DNA of 64,000 bases from Bin80 sp965220365 (GTDB lineage Bacteria; Bacteroidota; Rhodothermia; Rhodothermales; Bin80): the NCBI GenBank assembly GCA_965220365.1, contig OZ244823.1:930001-994000 (forward strand), read 5' to 3'. Positions 18,849 through 27,049 of the stretch are shown piece after piece. Made by a program: the position numbers and the translations under genes. Positions within the stretch are counted from its first letter, which is position 1. Each line of letters opens with the position of its first letter. Below the pieces are notes generated by a model. It made no database searches, was not told the origin of the DNA, and was given only the letters and a program-made list of their open reading frames with translations.

Positions 18849-20006
18849 ATGGAAACAACACACCAAATAGAGTACGGTAACGGGGGTGTGTCGCATGCTA
18901 TTGGCACTGTCAATGATATCGATGAAATTGAGGATGTCGCGGAAGAGGAAGAGATCCCCGTCCCATACGAGTATGACATTTCGTCGCATGGAGCTGACTT
19001 CCCGGTAGATTCTCTCGTTCGTCGTATTAGGGATGGCGACATCGTCGTACCTACTTTCGGTCGTTACAGCAGCGATGATGACCAAATTATAGGGTTCCAG
19101 CGGAATTACGTTTGGCCGAAACCGAAGGCGGACAGATTTATAGAGTCGCTCCTTCTTGGATTACCAGTTCCAGGGATTTTTCTGGTACGGGATAAAAATG
19201 GTCGTTTGCTTGTCCTGGATGGACAGCAACGGCTTAAAGCACTGCAAAGTTTTTATGACGAAGCCGACACAAAGAAAAAATACCGGCTACATAAAGTGCA
19301 TCCCAACTTTGAGGGTCAAAGTTACGATGATCTAGATCCAGCAGTCCGTAGGAGGCTTGATGACAGCATCATTCATGCAACAGTAGTAAAACAACTCAAG
19401 CCCACAGACGACCAGAGTAGCATATACAATATCTTTGAGCGTTTGAATACGGGAGGTGTAAATCTACAACCACAAGAGATCAGAGTTGCGTTGTATTATG
19501 GGGACTTTGCTCGTCTTCTCCTGGAACTCAATGAAGATCCCAACTGGCGCTCTCTTTATGGGAAAAAATCAAATAGACTTAAGGATTTGGAGATGATCCT
19601 TCGGTTTTTCGCATTTTACTACTCTGGGGATAAGTATTCCAGACCGATGAAGGATTTTTTGAACAAATACATGGGTAAAAATCGCGATCTTGGATGCCAG
19701 GACAAAGATGAGTTAGAAAGAGTGTTTTGCCGTACCACTTCCTTTCTCAAGGATTGTGTTGGAAAAAGTGCCTTTAGGCCTTTTGATTCGTTGAACGCCG
19801 CTGTGCTTGATTCCGTGATGACTGGTGTTGCAAAGCGAATTGAAGAACAGGGACCAATCAAAGATTGTGATGAGGCAAAAAACAAGCTTGAAGGTTTGTT
19901 CGAGAATAAGAAATACGTTGAGGCAGTAAAGACAGGTACTTCCGACGAGGGTAAGGTAAGGATAAGGCAGGAACTTGCTTTGGAGGCATTCGCCGATATT
20001 GGATGA
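18849..20006 (+). CDS. DUF262 domain protein (putative defence nuclease or sensor)
   Basis: A 385-residue DUF262 (GmrS-like/ParB-fold) protein. The N-terminus is acidic (residues 23-36 almost all D/E). The core has FQRNYVWP (83-90), the signature DGQQR at 124-128, and RLNTGGVNLQPQEIR. In GmrSD-type restriction proteins, the DGQQR motif belongs to the NTP-dependent domain acting on modified DNA. No DUF1524 HNH domain follows, so this is the stand-alone form. The next gene is a HEPN-type protein overlapping by 4 bp, indicating a coupled pair. Base composition is more A/T-rich than the flanking thrA-dap and gyrA genes. Role in antiphage defence is inference from family and pairing. Confidence 0.85.
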   Translation: METTHQIEYGNGGVSHAIGTVNDIDEIEDVAEEEEIPVPYEYDISSHGADFPVDSLVRRIRDGDIVVPTFGRYSSDDDQIIGFQRNYVWPKPKADRFIESLLLGLPVPGIFLVRDKNGRLLVLDGQQRLKALQSFYDEADTKKKYRLHKVHPNFEGQSYDDLDPAVRRRLDDSIIHATVVKQLKPTDDQSSIYNIFERLNTGGVNLQPQEIRVALYYGDFARLLLELNEDPNWRSLYGKKSNRLKDLEMILRFFAFYYSGDKYSRPMKDFLNKYMGKNRDLGCQDKDELERVFCRTTSFLKDCVGKSAFRPFDSLNAAVLDSVMTGVAKRIEEQGPIKDCDEAKNKLEGLFENKKYVEAVKTGTSDEGKVRIRQELALEAFADIG

Positions 20007-20476
20007 GTGGTCTTCAAGAGGTTTCAAGTATGAGGCAACGTCTTGATGCCACGTTTGATCGGGTTGGAACTATTGATCCTAAGGCGCCTGAATTGCAATC
20101 GGATTTTGCCAAGTACTTGTGTGTTTTAGTTTCAGGCTACATTGAAAGGGCAATCGTGGAGATCGTTCAAGAACATGCCCGCCGAAACGGGTCTCCTACG
20201 TTGCAGAAATTTTTGGAAGCAAATACGAACAAGATTACAAATTTAAACCCTCAAAGAATCATAGATTTTTTGGGTAGCTTCAGTAAGGAATGGAGACGTG
20301 AAATCGAGAAGTTTCTTTCCGAAGATCAGAGGGAGGCGATTAACACTATCGTCAGCAACCGACACCTAATTGCACATGGTCGAGAGTCTGGAATATCCTA
20401 TAGTGAAGTTCGCAACCACTACGAAAAGTCTCAAAATCTAATTGTCAGAGTGCAAGAAATCTGTTTGAGAGAGTAG
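20003..20476 (+). CDS. HEPN domain protein, putative ribonuclease partner of DUF262
   Basis: 157 residues, predicted all-helical. The R-x4-H HEPN catalytic motif is R120-H-L-I-A-H125, inside NRHLIAHG. This resembles the MAE_28990/MAE_18760-like or RiboL-PSP-HEPN families, which are associated with DUF262-type genes. HEPN proteins of this kind are typically dimeric RNases and act as toxins or abortive-infection effectors. The start overlaps the DUF262 stop (ATGA), so the two are made together. The precise subfamily is not certain. Alternative view: an antitoxin-like or structural HEPN; the intact R-x4-H argues for activity. Confidence 0.78.
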   Translation: MSGLQEVSSMRQRLDATFDRVGTIDPKAPELQSDFAKYLCVLVSGYIERAIVEIVQEHARRNGSPTLQKFLEANTNKITNLNPQRIIDFLGSFSKEWRREIEKFLSEDQREAINTIVSNRHLIAHGRESGISYSEVRNHYEKSQNLIVRVQEICLRE

Positions 20477-20668
20477 TTCGGTTTGAAAGAATTAAAACAA
20501 AACACTTTGCCCCTCAACTTTATCTCTTGTGAGATAAGAGACACGGATCTTTCTGATCCTATTTCGGGGGGGGGCAATGATCATGAGTGAGTCGCTGTCT
20601 CTGCTATGCCAAATCGTGACGGGAGCAGAATCTCGTGTGAACACCAATCAGGAGGTTGTACTAAGTAA

Positions 20669-23269
20669 ATGACAGATATTATTTCTGGAATTGAGGAAGA
20701 TGAGGGACGAATCGTTCCTCTGAGTATCACCGAGGAAATGGAATCTTCCTACATTGATTATTCGATGTCGGTGATTGTAGGGCGGGCCCTTCCTGATGTT
20801 CGAGATGGATTGAAACCCGCTCATCGACGTGTTTTGTACGGTATGAATGAGCTGGGATTAACACCCGGCTCCACCTATAAAAAGAGTGCCCGTATTGTTG
20901 GGGAGGTGCTGGGGAAGTACCATCCGCATGGCGATTCATCTGTTTATGACACCATGGTGCGGATGGCACAGGGTTTTTCATTGCGCTATCCGCTCGTAGA
21001 CGGTCAAGGCAATTTTGGGTCTGTCGACGGTGATTCCGCCGCAGCAATGCGGTATACAGAGGCGCGTCTGACGCGTCTTGCATCCGAACTACTTCGCGAT
21101 ATCCGACAGGAAACTGTCGATTACCAGGAAAATTTTGACGGTTCTTTGGAAGAGCCCATTGTTTTGCCTGCTGCGCTCCCGAACCTGTTGGTAAATGGTG
21201 GCGATGGGATCGCTGTTGGGATGGCGACCAAAATCCCTCCTCATAATCTCAGGGAGGTCGCTTCGGCGATCATTGCATACATCGATAATCCCGAGATTGA
21301 CACACTGGGGTTGATGGAGTATATCCCCGGTCCGGATTTTCCAACGGGGGGAATTATCTATGGGACGAATGGAATTCAGTCCGCTTATCACACTGGGCGG
21401 GGGCGAATCCTCATGCGGGCCCGTATGCATGAAGAAGAGCTAAGCAGCGGAAGGGTTGCCCTTGTGATTACAGAGATTCCATACCAGGTCAATAAGGCCA
21501 TCCTGGTGGAAAAGATTGCTGAACTAGTGCGAGATAAGCGGATCCAGGATATCAGCGATCTACGTGATGAGAGTGATCGGGATGGTATGCGGATTGTCAT
21601 TGAATTAAAGAAAGATGCTCAGACCAAGGTCGTTGAAAACAAACTCTACAAGTATTCCAGATGCCAGCAGTCGTTTGGAGCAAATCTGGTAGCTCTTGTC
21701 CATGGACGACCACAGACACTGACACTGAAAGACGCGGTTGTTCATTTTGTCGATCATCGGCATGAGGTCGTGACACGGCGTACGCAGCATCAACTCAGCG
21801 AAGTTGAGAAGCAGGCGCACATTCTGGAAGGCCTTGTAATCTCGCTGGATCATCTTGATGCAGTCATTACAATGATTCGTGAGTCTGCCGATGTGGACGA
21901 GGCCCGGAATTGTCTGATGGAAGGGATCTGGCCGTCCAAACTAACCCCGGCGCAACTTGAGCGGCTAGGCCTTTCGGCAACTGCCCCAGGTTCTGCGGAC
22001 CACGGCAGAGAGACTTGGCTGAGTGAAGCGCAGGCAAACGCCATCCTTGCACTTCGGTTAAGTCGATTGACAGGATTGGAGCGGGATAAGATTCTAGAGG
22101 ACTTCGAGTCCAAAAAAGAGGAAATTGCCCGCCTGACCAAGATTCTGGGTAGTGAAGAGCTGCGGATGAATATCATTAAGGACGAGCTACAGGAGCTCGC
22201 AGATAAATATGGTGATGATCGCCGCACAGAGATTGATCCTTTGGGTGGAGATGACATCCTTATTGAGGATCTGATTGACAATCATAGAGTGGTCGTGACG
22301 ATATCACATCAGGGAATCACGAAGAGAACTCCCTTGGATGATTTTCAGGCGCAAGGCCGTGGTGGAATAGGGGCACGAGGAAGTACACTTCGAGATGAGG
22401 ATTATCTGGAGCATTTGTTTGTTTCGTATAACCTTGACTACCTATTGATTTTCACGGATCACGGTCAATGTTATTATCTGAGAGTATATAATATTCCGGC
22501 CGGGGGCCGTACCGCGCGTGGACGAAGTATTCGGAACCTGATCCCGATCTCATCGGATGATCGTATTCGAGCCGTGTTGCCGGTAAGTCGGGAAGACTTC
22601 CTCGACGAAGAATTTCTGAAGTCCCACTACATCCTGATTGCAACGCGCAGAGGACTTCTCAAAAAAACGGCGCTGTGGGCGTATCGCAGGCCTTGGAAAA
22701 GAGGACTCAGAGCGATCAAAATTCGGGAGGGAGATGCGGTACTGGAGGCCCGCCTGACAGACGGGAATGCTCAGATCATTATGGCTTCTTCAGGAGGGTT
22801 TGCCAATCGGCGTTCTGAAGAGCGGATACGAGCTGTTGGGCGAGTCTCGCAGGGAGTGATCGGAATCAGGATGTCAGAAGATCAGCGGGTTGTCGGGATG
22901 GTGGTTGTATCCGAAGAAACGGAAAGTACGCTTCTAACGATCAGTGCAAATGGCTTTGGCAAACGTTCAGTGGTCAGCGATTATCCAGAAAGAATCGGTG
23001 CTGGAAAGGGGGTCATCGCACAAAAAATCAACGAGAAAACCGGTCCACTCGTAGCCATTCGCGGGGTACTGGACTCGGATGATTTGATGATCATTACTCA
23101 GAATGGAAATCTGATTCGGCAAGCTGTAAGCAAAATCTCGGTGATTGGACGGACTACGCAGGGCGTTCGACTCATTCGGCTCAGAGAAGATGATGCGATC
23201 GCTGATGTTACACGCGTCATTCTGGAAGACGAAGAAGCGGATCCGGACGCTTTACCGAACGAGGATTAA
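20669..23269 (+). CDS. gyrA: DNA gyrase subunit A
   Basis: 866 residues, with a strong AGGAGG upstream of ATG 20669. The catalytic Tyr is Y129 in AAAMRYTEARL. The quinolone-determining segment reads HPHGDSSVYD. In the C-terminal beta-pinwheel a GyrA-box-like QGRGGIGARG supports gyrase rather than topoisomerase IV. It pairs with GyrB (outside the window) to introduce negative supercoils with ATP. The gene is housekeeping and marks the right side of the DUF262-HEPN insertion. Confidence 0.95.
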   Translation: MTDIISGIEEDEGRIVPLSITEEMESSYIDYSMSVIVGRALPDVRDGLKPAHRRVLYGMNELGLTPGSTYKKSARIVGEVLGKYHPHGDSSVYDTMVRMAQGFSLRYPLVDGQGNFGSVDGDSAAAMRYTEARLTRLASELLRDIRQETVDYQENFDGSLEEPIVLPAALPNLLVNGGDGIAVGMATKIPPHNLREVASAIIAYIDNPEIDTLGLMEYIPGPDFPTGGIIYGTNGIQSAYHTGRGRILMRARMHEEELSSGRVALVITEIPYQVNKAILVEKIAELVRDKRIQDISDLRDESDRDGMRIVIELKKDAQTKVVENKLYKYSRCQQSFGANLVALVHGRPQTLTLKDAVVHFVDHRHEVVTRRTQHQLSEVEKQAHILEGLVISLDHLDAVITMIRESADVDEARNCLMEGIWPSKLTPAQLERLGLSATAPGSADHGRETWLSEAQANAILALRLSRLTGLERDKILEDFESKKEEIARLTKILGSEELRMNIIKDELQELADKYGDDRRTEIDPLGGDDILIEDLIDNHRVVVTISHQGITKRTPLDDFQAQGRGGIGARGSTLRDEDYLEHLFVSYNLDYLLIFTDHGQCYYLRVYNIPAGGRTARGRSIRNLIPISSDDRIRAVLPVSREDFLDEEFLKSHYILIATRRGLLKKTALWAYRRPWKRGLRAIKIREGDAVLEARLTDGNAQIIMASSGGFANRRSEERIRAVGRVSQGVIGIRMSEDQRVVGMVVVSEETESTLLTISANGFGKRSVVSDYPERIGAGKGVIAQKINEKTGPLVAIRGVLDSDDLMIITQNGNLIRQAVSKISVIGRTTQGVRLIRLREDDAIADVTRVILEDEEADPDALPNED

Positions 23270-23374
23270 AGTTCGGACTTAGCGGAGATACAGGCACTGG
23301 AGAGTTAAACTGAATCTTCCCTTGCTAGGTAATTGATCGAGGGAAAAAATGAGTGCCAGTGCGGTAGTGGGGTG

Positions 23375-24460
23375 CTATAACTTGAGGTCGTACCCATATA
23401 CGTACTCCGCAAATGGTGAGACGACATATAAGCGATCTCTGTGCAGGATCATGTCAGAAGGGTGGATAATTTTTCTGTTTTGTGAGTCACTGACAGGGCG
23501 AAAAGAAAATTTTCCTTCCAATTGATATCTGTCATCCGATACATTAATCACGTAAGTTCCTGTCCCATAGACCCTTGCGGCTAGGTAACTGTTATCTAAG
23601 AATTTTACTCGTGATATAAAAACCCTAGTTCCAGATTCTCGAACACCGGGCACCGTGGCGCCGACTGTAGGCTCAAAATCACGAACATCTTTTCCCTCAA
23701 ATCGGATAGTGTGAAGATGTGCAAACCGGTCGTCGTATATGAATATATAGGGCAATCCCTTATACCCCACCACAATTCGGTTCCCGCGTGGAGAGATGGC
23801 TACGTTGTATGAGTTTTCACCAGAACGGTCTGGGAGTTCCAGCACAGGAAGTAATTGTTTGTATTCTAGCCAAGCATAAGGGGGAGAGGTGCTACGGGCA
23901 CAGATCAATTGATTACTCTTTGTAGGGCATTGCATAAGCATAAAAGCTGGAGAAACTGCGATCCCTCCCAAGCGAAGTCTAAATGAATCGGTGAACGAAT
24001 TCGCATAGTCAAAAATTTCTGAGAATACTTGGATTTTCGCTTCCTCATATGTGAATACGCTGGAGCCGTTGTAATGTATCTCCCACAGGTTAGTAAACTC
24101 TCCCGGCCCCTTTCCCCGTTTACCAATCTGCCTTTGCAAATATCCACTTGGGCCAATTGCCAAGACAGATTCAGACTGTTGATCTACAATGTAAAGGGTA
24201 TCCTTTACCGCTATCAGGCTTTGGGGTCGACCAAGAATCAAGGATTCGTTTGGGAGCCCGAGTACTTCATCTGCAACCAACGTTTCTGCGTCAATATCCG
24301 TGTTAACCACGAAATGAGGAGCCGCAGTCAACATACTGTCAATTGCAGAAGAGTCTTCAAATCTGGTAAGAGGCGCATCATTGTCATGACATGCTGCAAC
24401 GAACAGCACTAAACAAAGGCAAATTCGTGTCCAACCAAGAACGGGAGGAATAAATATCAT
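23375..24460 (-). CDS. 6-bladed beta-propeller lipoprotein
   Basis: The frame opens at 24550, but ATG 24460 gives a lipoprotein signal directly (lipobox VAAC, about 24 residues in) and a 361-residue protein. Repeated blade-like segments include the typical Bacteroidota 6-bladed propeller motif IGKRGKGPGEF followed by W/aromatic strands. The family (BF3164-like/NHL-like) is common in gut and marine Bacteroidota and has no established enzymatic role. It stands alone, 6 bp downstream of the lat stop (if 24550 is used), possibly co-transcribed with it. Confidence 0.75.
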   Translation of the reverse strand: MIFIPPVLGWTRICLCLVLFVAACHDNDAPLTRFEDSSAIDSMLTAAPHFVVNTDIDAETLVADEVLGLPNESLILGRPQSLIAVKDTLYIVDQQSESVLAIGPSGYLQRQIGKRGKGPGEFTNLWEIHYNGSSVFTYEEAKIQVFSEIFDYANSFTDSFRLRLGGIAVSPAFMLMQCPTKSNQLICARSTSPPYAWLEYKQLLPVLELPDRSGENSYNVAISPRGNRIVVGYKGLPYIFIYDDRFAHLHTIRFEGKDVRDFEPTVGATVPGVRESGTRVFISRVKFLDNSYLAARVYGTGTYVINVSDDRYQLEGKFSFRPVSDSQNRKIIHPSDMILHRDRLYVVSPFAEYVYGYDLKL

Positions 24461-24556
24461 ATTGGTGACCGCGTCCGCATCGGGTTGGGCAGGGCTGAAT
24501 ATACTTCCTAATTTTGGTAGGAGGAAGATAAACTCGAGGAGGGTTATCACTCAGAC

Positions 24557-25954
24557 TTAAGTCTGTACGGCCTCGTCTAAAACTGCCTCGGTCGGAATCA
24601 TCTGCTCAAGCAGATCCATTCCCTCGTCAATTTCCGCTTTCGTAATGGTCAGCGCCGGTCGAAAACGAATGGAGGATTTTCCGCATCCGATCACGATCAG
24701 TCCGTTTCTATAACAAAGCTTGAGGATCTTATCACGCAGCGGTCGTGATGCAACATCCATCGCGCACATTAGCCCGCGGCCGCGGGCATTTGTGAGATAC
24801 TGCGTGCGATCCGTTAATGCCTGCAGTCGACTCAAGAGATGGCTGCCAACCGTAGTAGCGTTCCCTAGGAGAGCGTCTTCTTCCATGATTTCCAGGATGC
24901 GGTCAACTCGTACCATATCTACGAGATTTCCACCCCAAGTAGAGTTGATGCGTCCAGGTTTGGCAAACACATGATCTTCAACTTCATCAAGGCGCCGGCC
25001 TGCCAGCACGCCACATACCTGCGTCTTCTTTCCGAATGCAACCAGATCCGGTGTTACTCCCAACTGCTCCCATGCCCAGAATGTGCCGGTAATTCCGGCA
25101 CCGCACTGCACCTCGTCGAAAATGAGCAGAGCATCATTTTCCAGGCATAACTCTTGGAGCCCTTGCAAAAACTCGGAACGAAAATGATTGTCGCCCCCCT
25201 CGCCTTGAATCGGTTCCAGCAGGATACAGGCAATTTCATCTTTGCGTTTAAGGAAGTAAGTTCTCGCTTCTTCCAGGGCCTGAGTCTCAAGGCGCTCGAC
25301 CTGTTCTAGGTGATCAGATAGAGGGAAAGTAATTTTCGGGTTTAGAATACGAGGCCAGTCAAATTTTGGGAAATATCTAGTCTTCCAGGGATCAGAGGTA
25401 TTGGTCAGGGACAAGGTATAGCCGCTACGACCATGGAACGCCTCACGCAGGTGCATCACCTGTTGGCCATGCTCGGATGAGATTCCTTTGGAGAGATTTT
25501 TTCGAACCTTCCAGTCAAATGCTGCTTTCAGTGCATTTTCGACGGCAAGCGCCCCACCGGAAATAAAAAAGGCGTAAGGTAAAGATGCAGGCTGTGCGAT
25601 GCGCCCGAAAGTGTTCAGGAATCGGGCCATATGTGTGGTCTGGATATCCGAGTTCGCAATCTTGTTGAGTGCTGCATCCTTGATTCGCTCAAGTGCTTCT
25701 TTGTCGGATTCCAGTTTCGGGTGATTCATCCCTAGCATGCTGCTGGCGAAGAAGCCAAAAAAATCCAAATATGATTTTCCAGTGACCTCGTCAATGAGCC
25801 TGACTCCTTGGCTTCGCCGCATATCCAATACGAGGGGCATCATTCCCGTGGCATTCATATGTCTGCCGAAGATATCCGGTACTTGTTCAGGGGCTATATG
25901 CATAGGTAGTGAGGTGACTTCTAGTCGGTCCAATGGATCATTGCATGCATTCAA
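24557..25954 (-). CDS. lat: L-lysine 6-transaminase
   Basis: 465 residues, a class-III PLP aminotransferase. The N-terminal QVPDIFGRHM and FFGFFASSMLGMNHPK are typical of lysine-epsilon aminotransferases; the PLP Lys lies in AFGKKTQ (about residues 309-310) and LLIFDEVQCG carries the PLP-ring Asp. It moves the epsilon-amino group of lysine to 2-oxoglutarate, giving aminoadipate semialdehyde and glutamate. A later ATG at 25903 is also possible and would avoid overlapping the divergent lipA frame by 22 bp. Lysine biosynthetic genes lie ~6 kb away, so both making and degrading lysine are encoded here. Confidence 0.93.
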   Translation of the reverse strand: MNACNDPLDRLEVTSLPMHIAPEQVPDIFGRHMNATGMMPLVLDMRRSQGVRLIDEVTGKSYLDFFGFFASSMLGMNHPKLESDKEALERIKDAALNKIANSDIQTTHMARFLNTFGRIAQPASLPYAFFISGGALAVENALKAAFDWKVRKNLSKGISSEHGQQVMHLREAFHGRSGYTLSLTNTSDPWKTRYFPKFDWPRILNPKITFPLSDHLEQVERLETQALEEARTYFLKRKDEIACILLEPIQGEGGDNHFRSEFLQGLQELCLENDALLIFDEVQCGAGITGTFWAWEQLGVTPDLVAFGKKTQVCGVLAGRRLDEVEDHVFAKPGRINSTWGGNLVDMVRVDRILEIMEEDALLGNATTVGSHLLSRLQALTDRTQYLTNARGRGLMCAMDVASRPLRDKILKLCYRNGLIVIGCGKSSIRFRPALTITKAEIDEGMDLLEQMIPTEAVLDEAVQT

Positions 25955-26952
25955 AGGTACGCACGAAATATAATAAAACTTCCTGGTCGTTGAGTTCCAA
26001 AATCAAAAAACGTCCCTCTCTTCCTGGAGAAATTACGCTGAAAAAACGTTCGGGTTTAACAGGGGACGGGATAGACAGCTTTGTTGGATTACCCGTGGTT
26101 GAAGTTGCGCCACGGGCACGGCGCCCTGATTGGCTGCGTGTGAAACTTCCGTATGGTCCGGTATACCGAAAGCTGGTAGATCTGATAGAGGACCACGATT
26201 TGCATACGGTATGCCAAAGTGCGCGCTGTCCGAACATGGGCGAATGTTGGACCGCAGGTACGGCGACATTTATGATCCTTGGGAATGTATGTACACGCTC
26301 CTGTGGATTCTGCGCCGTTCAGACAGGACGACCAGAACCTGGATTGGATTACGATGAGCCACGCCGCGTGGCAGATGCTGCACGGATCATGGGGCTCAAA
26401 CATGTGGTCGTGACCTCCGTCAATCGTGATGAGAGAAAGGATGGAGGAGCACCTATTTTTTCTGAAACCATTCGTCGGATCCGTGAAGAAATTCCAGGCT
26501 GTACGGTGGAGGTATTGATCCCTGACTTTCGAGGTATATGGGACGCATTGCAAATCGTTCTGGATGAGCGTCCAGATATCCTGAATCACAATGTGGAGAG
26601 CGTCCCAAGACTCTACCGCCGGGTTCGTCCACAGGCAGACTATGAACGCTCATTGGAGGTACTCAGGATTTCGAAAGAGCAGGGGCTGCGCACCAAGAGT
26701 GGTATTATGGTCGGGCTCGGTGAAACGGATGACGAGGTGCTGGAACTAATGGACGATTTTGTACGGGTAGGAGTGGATGTGATGACTATTGGACAGTACC
26801 TGCAGCCAACACGGATGCACTTAGAGGTAGAGGAATTTATTCATCCAGATCAGTTTAGGTGGTACAAGGAAGTCGGGGAGGCCAAAGGGATCGAACATGT
26901 TGAGAGTGGCCCACTAGTGCGGAGTTCCTATCACGCCGAGCGCCACGTATAG
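25933..26952 (+). CDS. lipA: Lipoyl synthase
   Basis: A radical-SAM protein of up to 339 residues. The auxiliary cluster ligands lie in CQSARCPNMGEC, the SAM cluster in CTRSCGFC, and the C-terminal RSSYHA supplies the Ser ligand of the auxiliary cluster. It inserts two sulfurs at C6 and C8 of octanoyl-bound E2/H proteins. The conserved part begins near residue 65, so ATG 25933 makes an unusually long leader overlapping lat; a later non-ATG start is possible. A stem-loop at 26967-27004 follows. Confidence 0.94.
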   Translation: MDHCMHSKVRTKYNKTSWSLSSKIKKRPSLPGEITLKKRSGLTGDGIDSFVGLPVVEVAPRARRPDWLRVKLPYGPVYRKLVDLIEDHDLHTVCQSARCPNMGECWTAGTATFMILGNVCTRSCGFCAVQTGRPEPGLDYDEPRRVADAARIMGLKHVVVTSVNRDERKDGGAPIFSETIRRIREEIPGCTVEVLIPDFRGIWDALQIVLDERPDILNHNVESVPRLYRRVRPQADYERSLEVLRISKEQGLRTKSGIMVGLGETDDEVLELMDDFVRVGVDVMTIGQYLQPTRMHLEVEEFIHPDQFRWYKEVGEAKGIEHVESGPLVRSSYHAERHV

Positions 26953-26966
26953 TCGGGCTGAACCGT

Positions 26967-27004
26967 CCGAGGAACATAAGCCTTTGAAGGCCTATGTTCC
27001 TCGG
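26967..27004. terminator. Bidirectional stem-loop terminator
   Basis: CCGAGGAACATA ... TATGTTCCTCGG forms an ~17-bp stem with one mismatch. It lies between the convergent lipA and M14 peptidase genes. It lacks a long U-tract, so it may act by blocking readthrough in both directions. Confidence 0.7.
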
Positions 27005-27049
27005 ATTCAATTCATTGGTGCTGCCGTAGAGACATTCTGTAGGATGCCA

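Noticed and set aside
20521..20536. Short hairpin TATCTC/GAGATA as a terminator of the DUF262-HEPN operon
   Set aside because: Only six weak base pairs and no T-tract; could be chance.
20669..23269. parC instead of gyrA
   Set aside because: A GyrA-box-like QGRGGIGARG in the C-terminal part and the overall length favour gyrase.
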